From Diplosphaera chodatii (lineage: Eukaryota > Chlorophyta > Trebouxiophyceae > Prasiolales > Stichococcaceae), in NCBI GenBank assembly GCA_032358165.1, contig JAALGY010000013.1:434001-498000 (forward strand): 64,000 nucleotides of DNA. The letters are read 5' to 3'. Below the pieces are notes generated by a model, which had not been told where the DNA came from, searched no databases, and worked only from the letters and a program-made list of their open reading frames with translations. Positions 56,505 through 64,000 of this stretch are shown piece after piece; the first letter of the stretch is position 1; each line of letters begins with the position of its first letter. Both the position numbers and the translations under genes were made by a program.

Positions 56505-58668
56505 CTACAGGCTGGTGCTGCCGACGACGCGGGGGTTCCAGCGGCTGGCCAGCCGCTTCTGCAGCTCGCTGTCGGGCGGGCGCTGCCGCTGCTGCCAGCC
56601 GCCGTCCGCGCCCTGATCCGTCGCTGCGCCTGGGTCCAGGCCCAGGAAGGCCTGCAGCATGACGTCACCAACCGCTGCACTGCACTGCAACTGACAGATA
56701 CTGCGAGTGTAGTGAACTGGATGTGCATGTCCTGCTGTGGAGGTGTCAAGTCGGGTGTGCCGAGGGTGTGGACTGCTTCGAACATCACGGCAGGCATATG
56801 CATCCCCCACATCACGGTGCACAGAGCATACCGGAAGCTTGCGCCTCATGACAGCGCACGCATCAGCAGCCGCTGCACTGCGCCGAACGATGGCAGCGAA
56901 AGCGTGCCCTCGTGCTACAGTGCAGAAGCGTGCACCTGGATGGCGGACCTGACGCCTGCTGCACGCGAGCGCAGCGCCTCGGCGGTGGGCTCGGCTGCGG
57001 AGCGCACCGCGTCGCGGAACTCGGCCGGCGAGTGCACGTCCATCGCGCGCACCGCCAGCGTCGCGCCCGCCGCCACGCCCAGGAAGCCTGCAGCGTGTGC
57101 GGCCGCATCAGAGCCTGCTGAGCTCCCCAAGCAGCAGCCTGCCATCTCCAAGTGCGAAGGTGACAACCAGACGTCCTAGATGTGCTGCTGCCGCCTGCAA
57201 TACACTCCTAATATGAGACCCTCACATAAACAGGCAAGGTGATGATGATATGAGGCAGTTTGACACAGACAAAACCTCACCGAGCAAAGAGCCGTAGGCG
57301 AGGGCGCGCACGCCGGCGTTGTAGGAGCGACGCGCCACCTCTGCAGCCTCCGGCGAGATAGGCGCGGGCGGTGCAGCCGCTAGATCCTGCAGATACAGGT
57401 CTGGGTTATGAATGAGGTCTGCAACGTCTGAACACTGGCATGGCAGCAGTCCGCTGCCCGCCCTGCTGCTGCCCGGGCTCAGCCGCCGCTGCAGTGACAA
57501 TGAAAGGGGGGGAAGTTGCGACATCCTGTGGACCATACGGGCTCACCAGGTGCCAGGTGTGGACTGACTAAGCCCCGGCGCACCTGGGCGGCGGCGGCGG
57601 CGAGGCCATAGCGGTTGCGGCCGCCCAGGGCGAGGCGGGGCACGTGGCCCACCAGGGCGGCAGCCCCCGCCATGGACGACCGGTAGCGCGCGATTTCTGA
57701 AGCGCTCAGCCGAGCCGGCATGCCCTTGATGCGCCTGAAACCGCAGTGTGAGCAGCTGTCAGAGCTAGGGACCTCAGCGTCATCCGCAGCGTATCTGGGC
57801 CTGGGCAGGCTGCATGAGCGGTGTGCAACTGCTGCCTCTATCTGCCGCCCCAATGCCATGTGTGCCGCAAATGTAGCATGACTGTTGGGCAGCACACAGC
57901 AGCCTGCAATGCTCGGGTGATGGCTGCACCATCAGCGGCTGTGGCATGGCGCCGTGGGCTGCCAGCACAAGGCGAAGCTCCATGCACCTGACAAAGTCCT
58001 TGCGGGAGGCGGCGTGCGGGTCGTGCACCCGAGCCCTCTGCTGCAGAATCTCCGCCAGCACCTGGCCGCATGACAGGCAACGCACAGTCGACGCACCAGT
58101 CTGGGTCAGGATACAACTGGTGCATAGGCACCGAGGCGGGTCCTCGCATCGTCAGGGACTGCCCAGGTGCAGCAGCGGACGAGTGCTGCGGGAAACAACT
58201 GCCTGCAGACCTGCTGCTTCCCCAGGCAGGCTCTCGGTGCACCCCTTGTGAGAAGTGCACGAGCGGCAGTGGCACTCGGTGCAGCTTTGGCTGCCGTCAC
58301 TCGCCAGATGCTGACTCTGGAATATCACAGCGCAGCACACCTCGAAGTTGGTGGAGCTGTCGGTGGTGGCGTGGGTGACGGCGCCGCCCAGCCGCGCGCC
58401 CGCCAGCTCCTGGATGTGGCCCTCCCGCACCAGCCGCCGCCGGTGGCGCTGCAGCTCCGCCTCCTGTAAAAGCACACCCCAATTTGACGACACAGCGGCA
58501 GTGTCTTACGACATTGATGCGCTGCAGCATGCAATTAATGACCTGTATCACGGCATCGGAGGTTTCAAAATGCAAACGCAGTGCACACAGGAGCACCTGC
58601 TCGAGCTTGAAGTAGGCGGACTCGCGGGCTGCGCCCATGCGGCCGATGATGTTGCCGCCCACCCCCAT
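56505..58668 (-). CDS. TMEM242-like protein with IF1-like N-terminus
   Basis: Seven exons (58668-58597, 58463-58341, 58061-57988, 57734-57584, 57386-57281, 57087-56936 and 56651-56505) sum to 825 nt (274 residues), all in phase. The start is a perfect GCCACCATGG. Residues 1-45 (GRMGAARESAYFKLEQEA, LQRHRRRLV) resemble the inhibitory segment of mitochondrial F1-ATPase inhibitor IF1 (A-x-E-x-x-YF then a basic helix). Residues about 100-230 resemble TMEM242: a first hydrophobic segment (SSMAGAAALVGHVPRLALGG), then SYNAGVRALAYGSLLG, FLGVAAGATLAVRAMDVHSP and AEFRDAVRS, the YGSL/GVHS-x-x-FR pattern. TMEM242 assists assembly of the ATP-synthase c-ring in animals. A mitochondrial ATP-synthase role is inferred. 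The TMEM242 part is the firmer of the two assignments. Confidence 0.75.
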
Positions 58669-59379
58669 GGTGGCGCGGCACTGGGTGTCAAGAAGACCCC
58701 ACGGTCAAGCTAAAAGGTGGGTGAGCTTCTGCAAGGTTGCGGCAGGTATGTAGAGGGCCGTTTCTGTAGCAGTTGTCAGCAAGGCAGCCTCGGCTGGGTG
58801 CCAACAGCACAGAGGATTCCACGAAGTACTTTGCGAGGTGCGTGATGTGCTTGCTGCCTAGTCCGCGGCAGGAAAGCTTGACTGTGCGTGAGAAGGTTGG
58901 TGCAATGGCTATGCAATGAAGATTGCAAGCCACAAGTGCGGAGGCGGATGCCCAGTGACATGACATCACATTCCACCATCTACCCGGGAGGTGCAGCACT
59001 GCTACGACTTACGAGCAACATGCATTAAGGTGTCATTGCCTGACTTACAGCTTGAACGTGTCAAGCAGCAGGCAGCTAGCGTAGTGCTCACCACAGTGCG
59101 CTTGGAAACGTGTTTGTCCATGCGCTATGCTCTGTGAATCATTTGAACCAGCAGCGTCGCACTTTCTGGCCTTTTAGTGATTGCAGATCCAACCTGAAGT
59201 CAGCTCAGCCGTGCCGTCGAACGACTGTAGGTTCTGCGACAGTCCATCAAGCGGTGTTACCCTCGTAAAGGCCTGCCATCGGCGCGCACCCAGAAGCCCG
59301 CTTTGGCAGTGCTGCCCGTGGGCCCGCGAACTGCCGACACAGCAGCGTCCCGCAAGAGAGCAAGCGCTGAACCTCAGCC
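58669..59379. promoter_or_regulatory. Divergent intergenic region (TMEM242-like / coiled-coil gene)
   Basis: 711 bp between divergent start codons, so it must contain both promoters. No coding signal was seen. No specific site was identified. Confidence 0.4.
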
Positions 59380-60554
59380 ATGATGGATCCGCCTGCGGAC
59401 GTCGCCGCGGCGGGCGGCGAGGTGGGCGCCCTGCGGCAGCAGGTGCAGCAGGCGCAGCAGCAGGCCTGGCAGGCCCAGGACGCCCTCAACGAGGTGCACG
59501 TGCACCACTATGTGCCTGTCAGTGCCTTGATCCGGTTGCTATGGCGGTCGCAGCCGCACCCAAGGAGGAATCTCCTGGAGAGTCTGGTCAGCATGCCACG
59601 CATCAGGCCGCTGGCGGCACCAGGTTTCGGAACCAGCAGCATGGGCGTGCAGGCGACAGCGGGGCGTGAGGCGGCCACCAAACGGCTGGCGGCGGTGGAG
59701 GCGCGGTGCGCGGGGCTGCAGGCGGACGCGCTGCGGGCTGCGGCGCTGGACCGCCGCTGCGGCCAGCTGCAGGCCGAGCTGTCGGCGGCGCAGCAGGTCC
59801 GACTGTCCTGTTGATATGTGCAGCAACGGTGCCGCGATGCAGCTGAGTGCTTGGCAGGCGAGATGCGAGGCACCAGGGGTGTTGCTGTCCACCTCGCTGG
59901 CGTTTATGGAATGTGCACTTGCACTTACAACTGCAGCAACTGTGGCTGAGGACAGAAAACTCTGTAAAGGGAGCATTAAAGACATACTCCGAGGCGCTGA
60001 CATTAAACAGGAGGCGGCGGGGCTGCGGCAGGAGGCGCAGGGCCTCAGGGCCGAGTACGCGCGGCTGGCGGACGGCGTGCGGGAGTCCCGCAGCCGGGAG
60101 GCCGCCGCGGTGGAGGCGGCGGCGCGCGCCGACGCCGAGCGGGCGCGGCTGCAGCGCGGCCGCGACGAGGCCGCTGCAGCGCTCCGGGTGGGTTTTGCTG
60201 CTGCTGAGCAATGTCATGTAAGCCGACGGCGCTTTGTTGGCGCTGCCCAGCCACAGCCGGATCCCCGTGTGCGCCTGGTTTCGCTGCCCTGCCCCGGCCG
60301 ACGACCTACTGGTCGTGCGCATCTCCAACTCACACAAGAGGTGGCAGTGTGCCATGCAGGCGGCGGAGCTGCGGGCGCAGGAGGCAGAGGAGGAGCAGTG
60401 CCGGGCGGAGCAGGAGGCGGCCGCCCTGGCCGCCGAGCTGCGGTCTGGCGGCGGCGCCGGCGGCGGCGCACAGCCGCAGGTGCGCTCCTGCTGCCACTGC
60501 TGCTGCGGGTGCCACTTCTGCTGCCGCTGCCGCTGCCGCTGCCGCTGCCGTTGC

Positions 60555-60594
<40 letters not shown>

Positions 60595-62521
60595 GCTGCC
60601 TGGTCTTGCAGCCAGTGGCCATACGGGCTTTGAAACTTCTGGAGTCGAGAGTGTTCCCACTTGCCTCGGCCGTGATCTACAGGGCGAGCCGGCGGGCGCT
60701 CAGCAGGCGGATGCCCAGAGGGAGGCGGCGGCAGAGCAGGTGGCGCAGCTGCAGCAGCTGCTCAGCGCAGAGCGTTTGCGTTCTGCGGTGGGTGTTGCCT
60801 CAGTTCTGCATGAGAAGTCCAGCTTGCCTAACGAGTCTGCAAGTAACTATCGTCACAGCTGCCCGGTAACGAGAGACAGGGTTTTGCTGACACCCTGGGC
60901 ATGCAATTCTGCAGGAAGCAGGGGCTGCGGCAGCATCTGCGCAACAGCGTGCGGCGCAGGCCGAGCAGGATGCCGAAGCCGCACGCCAGTCAGCGCAGGC
61001 GGCAGGCCTGCCCGCTCAGGCGCAGCGCACTGCCGCCGAGCTGCAGCATGCCGGCAGCAGCGGGCCCGCAGCCCCGTCAGCCCACGCAGCCTCTGCCCCC
61101 AACTCCACAGCCTCCAGCTTCGTGCTGGTCGGGCATGACGGTGCTGCGTCCGGCGGCGCCGCTGCAGACGGTGGGAAGGCGGCGGGCGGGGCCGCCAATG
61201 AGGGCGACGAGTCGGATGTGATGGCGGCGCTGCGGGCGATGCGGCGGCGGGCGGCGGCGCTCAAATCCGCGCGTGACAAGCTCCTGGGCCAGGTTGAAAT
61301 TTAGAAAGAATTCAACAGACTTTGTTGTGCTGTCTACTGTATGTCACGCAGCGGTCCACACACATCCGCCCTTGCATCCGTTCGCTGCGACTGGTGGCGG
61401 GTCCCTGATGCTCGTGGCTGAGACTTTGCAAAGGCAGCTGCGCTGCTGCGCTGCAGATGGATGCGCTGTCCACAGAGCTGGAGCAGCTGGCCGTCGAGAA
61501 CGCTGCTCTGTCAGAGGTGGGCGCAGCCCTGCTGTTGCTTGAGCGCAGTGACTCGCTGTAAGCAGGGTTTTTCCCAGGGTTCGAGCTTTCTCCTCCAGTC
61601 CTTTATGTGTCCTGTGACATGATGTGCTGTGTCCTCTCGCACGGTTGTGCAGCGCCTGACTTGCTGCATGAAGTGCAAGCGCAGGCGCTCATCGAGGCAC
61701 GCGCTCAGGCGGCTGCCTGGGAAGGCAGCGCGCAGGCCAGCCTGGCGCAGCACGAGCGCCTGAAGGTGCGGCGTGGCCACGAACACCCATCCCCGTGGTT
61801 GTCAGTATTGAAAGGAGCGCAAAGGCGTGCCCTACACCCTACCACCTCCCTGGACCACTGCTTTCAGTTGGTCATGCAACAGTGGATGTATGGGCCACGT
61901 CCCCTGCCTGCAGGATCTGCTGGAGGAGTCGGCCGCCTGGCCGGTGGGGGCGGCTGGGGGCGAGGGGAGTGGAAAGGACGCCGCTGGGGACGGCTCGGCG
62001 GCGCGGCAGCTGGACGCGGCGCGGCGGGCGCTGCTGGCGGAGCAGGCGCACGCCGCCGGCCTGCAGGTCCAGGTGCTGTTGGGTCGGCACTGTATCTTGC
62101 AGTGTGCTGGAACCTATCTCAGACCATTGCTGCTAGGTAGATACGCCTGATGAGCGGTGAAGTCAGAGGTAGCACAGCAGAGACCAGGGCATTCACTGTA
62201 GCAGTAGGACGTTCTGGACCTGCTTCCCTGGGCTCTTGTCATCAAACGATCATGTGCTGCAGGTGGATGCGCTGGTGCTGGAGCTGGCCCGTTGCGATGG
62301 CACCGCCTCTGCGGTCGCCCGTGCCACCCTGCCAGCGCTCACACAGGTCCGTGCGATGGTGTGAGACTGCAAAGCAGCTGCAATGCTCTCCATTAGGTAG
62401 TACCGCCAGACATCAAGGCTGGCTTGGAATTTGGCGGCCAGAGTGGGAGCTGCCTGAGTGAAATTTGTTAGCTGCAGGTGGAGGCGCAGCTGGCGGCTGT
62501 GCTGCGCATTGGCAAGGTGTA
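59380..62521 (+). CDS. Long coiled-coil protein, possibly golgin/TMF-like
   Basis: About 11 exons, all entering in phase 0, encode heptad-rich Ala/Glu/Gln/Arg sequence: GEVGALRQQVQQAQQQ, REAATKRLAAVEARCAGLQ, QEAQGLRAEYARLADGV, EQVAQLQQLLSAERL, QLDAARRALLAEQAHAAGL. A patch MAALRAMRRRAAALKSARDK followed by MDALSTELEQLAVENAALSE precedes the last exons. The final exons read VDALVLELARC and VEAQLAAVLRIGKV, then stop at 62519-62521. The start MMDPPADVAAAGG is preceded by a good context. No globular domain is visible. The layout recalls TMF/golgin-type tethers or other coiled-coil scaffolds, but this is guesswork from composition. The intron at about 60487-60601 is a long CTG/CCG triplet tract. Confidence 0.7.
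60487..60601. repeat. Interrupted (CTG/CCG)n tract in an intron
   Basis: Runs of CTG and CCG triplets directly after a donor in the coiled-coil gene. It opens long spurious Gln/Arg frames on the antisense strand. Confidence 0.8.
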
Positions 62522-62894
62522 GAGGCCGCCTCGCGCCCGCTGGCCGCTGCAGCCCTCGTCTGCGGGGCCTGCACCCCGTCCATGCACAGCCCACGTGAGC
62601 CGCGATCGTGTGCACATCTCGTGTCACGTCGGAACAGCCACTGTTGTCAGGATGCTACAGTGTGATGAAAGGTCAATGTAGTATGCGTTGCGGACCGTGG
62701 AGACGACCCTTGGGCATGCCGGCGCCCCTGCGTGAAAAGATCTCATGCAGCACGTGACTGACCTTGTCGCTTGGCCTTCCGGCAGCGCAGCCTTACCACC
62801 GCTGGGCAGATGTGTGGCAGGTGTCGACATGTTACGGCAAATTTACTTGTTTAATTGAAGTGCACGGGAGCACACGACATTCGGTGCGTGCAGG
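62522..62894. other. short intergenic region
   Basis: 373 bp between two + genes, presumably the 3' UTR of the coiled-coil gene and promoter of the AGC kinase. If the kinase has upstream exons they would start here. Confidence 0.4.
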
Positions 62895-64000
62895 ATGTCA
62901 GTCCGCAGCAGCAGCGAGTCGGCGACAAGTGCACTGCGGCTGCAGCGGGGAAAGAGCAGCGGCAAGCTGCGCTTTGGAAAGGATAAGCTCTTGCGCACAA
63001 ACAGCGGCGCGGATCCGCCGCCGCTGTACCCCAGCGCCAGCAGCAACAGCATCGTTTCCTCGGATGGCGAGGAGCTGACCTCCTGGCGGATCGACTCGCA
63101 TGCAGCCACAGCGCCTGCGCCGCAGCGGTCGTCAGACGGTGATAATGTGGTGTCCACACGCAGCGTCTCTGTGCCGGCGGCATTGGGGAAGGTGCAGCCC
63201 CCCGAGCCGTGGGCATGCAATTCGCTGGCAGACCTCGAGATTCTGGCCACCATCGGTTCGTACTGCATGCACACTTTGGCTTCTTCTGTGCCTGCGCATC
63301 GTCCTATTGTCGTGTCATCGTCCGCAAACCTGCATTCGTACATGCAGCGACAAGCGTGCTGGATCGGCATCCGCGACTTTTGTGGCTGGTCCCTCGTGTG
63401 CAGGCACAGGCACCTTTGGGCGCGTCAAGCTGGCGCGCAGGCGGCGCGACGACGCCTTCTTCGCGCTGAAGGTGCTGCGGAAGGAGCAACTGCTGCGGTT
63501 GAAGCAGGTACAGCACGTGCTGAATGAGCGGCGGCTGCTGGCGGCGGTCGACCACCCCAACATCGTCAAGATGTGCGCACCCTGATGGAGTACTAGGAAG
63601 AAGCTGGACAGATGACAGCATTCGGTGATGTCTGTTGCAACGTAACGCTTGAGCACCGCTGGTCCAGGTGCAAGTGCATGCCTGCGAGGGCTCTGGCACA
63701 CAAGATGCACGGCGTACAGCACATAAGCTAATCCTGCATGATTCTGTGCAATCACTGCAGGTACGGCACCTTCCAGGACGAGCTGAAGCTGTACATGGTG
63801 ATGGAGTTTGTGCCGGGCGGGGAGCTGTTTGGGCACCTGCGCGCCGCGGGGCGCTTCAGCACAGCAGCTGCCCGCTTCTACATCGCCTGCGTCGTCTCGG
63901 CGCTGGACCACCTGCACCGCCACGACATCGTGTACAGGTGCCGCCGCTGCTGCTTTGGGCCTAGTCACCACCAGCGCACATCTGGCTATGCACGCACTGC
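62895..64000 (+). CDS. AGC protein kinase (PKA/PKG-like), 5' part
   Basis: Truncated by the right edge. Exons 62895-63255, 63404-63572 and 63761-63937 agree in phase. About 110 Ser-rich N-terminal residues (MSVRSSSESATSALRLQRGK) precede the kinase domain. Motifs: DLEILATIGTGTFGRV, ALKVLRKEQLLRLKQ, VQHVLNERRLLAAVDHPNIV, YGTFQDELKLYMVMEF, PGGELFGHLR, ARFYIACVVSALDHLH and DIVYR. These follow the PKA/PKG catalytic pattern closely (LKQVQH-LNE and GTFQDE in particular). The catalytic loop Asp and DFG lie beyond the window. Whether it is a free PKA catalytic subunit or fused to cyclic-nucleotide-binding domains cannot be told; such domains are absent from the visible N-terminus. Confidence 0.85.

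Noticed and set aside
59603..60622. 339-codon minus-strand Gln/Arg-rich frame
   Set aside because: Produced by the CTG/CCG intron tract and the antisense of coiled-coil exons.
1..64000. tRNA, rRNA, CRISPR arrays, insertion sequences, viral genes or toxin genes
   Set aside because: I looked for characteristic motifs and inverted repeats by eye and found none convincing. A dedicated covariance-model or repeat search would be needed to exclude small RNAs.

Overview
The window looks like nuclear DNA of a green alga (chlorophyte). Genes are GC-rich and cut into many short exons with GT-AG (occasionally GC-AG) introns. There are no operons, no Shine-Dalgarno sites and no transposons, and the gene families are typical of chlorophytes: a Chlorella-type hexose/H+ symporter, a plant-type fused HPPK-DHPS, a plastid PDZ-rubredoxin and a FAS1/proline-rich wall protein. 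I cannot name the species. Gene models were built by hand from splice motifs, reading-frame phase and family motifs. Where I give exon coordinates, phases were checked and lengths sum to whole codons unless stated.

Layout, left to right: end of a coiled-coil gene (+, 1-605, tentative); FAS1/proline-rich secreted protein (-, 2208-10725); CMGC/MAPK-like kinase with a long C-terminal tail (-, 11743-18620); folate-pathway HPPK-DHPS with a mitochondrial-type presequence (+, 18798-23714), whose start codon is only about 180 bp from that of the divergent kinase; unrecognised Q/A-rich protein (-, 24830-25651); ENH1-type PDZ-rubredoxin (+, 26878-28211); Topors-like RING E3 ligase (+, 28538-32119); two intron-rich SnRK2/CAMK-like kinase paralogues, A (-, 32784-35768, apparently decaying) and B (-, 37042-40244); methionine sulfoxide reductase B (-, 40991-42719); a third, intronless paralogue C (+, 43354-45141); a TKL kinase (-, 46097-48241); hexose symporter with 22 exons (-, 49929-55016); an IF1-like plus TMEM242-like protein (-, 56505-58668); a long coiled-coil protein (+, 59380-62521); and the 5' part of an AGC (PKA/PKG-like) kinase (+, 62895 to the right edge).

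The most unusual signal is inside introns. In HPPK-DHPS (introns 8 and 11) and in the hexose symporter (intron 14), the 3' end of the preceding exon and its 5' splice site have been copied one or two times into the downstream intron at spacings of about 99-115 bp. Each copy is bracketed by an AG acceptor and a GT donor, so it looks like a ready-made 'ghost exon'. In HPPK-DHPS the spacing is exactly 99 bp and both ghosts are 54 nt and in frame. Other points of interest are a possible IF1/TMEM242 fusion linked to ATP-synthase regulation and assembly, a kinase trio showing intron-rich, degenerating and intronless states side by side, and a compact divergent promoter with E2F-like sites in front of the folate gene.
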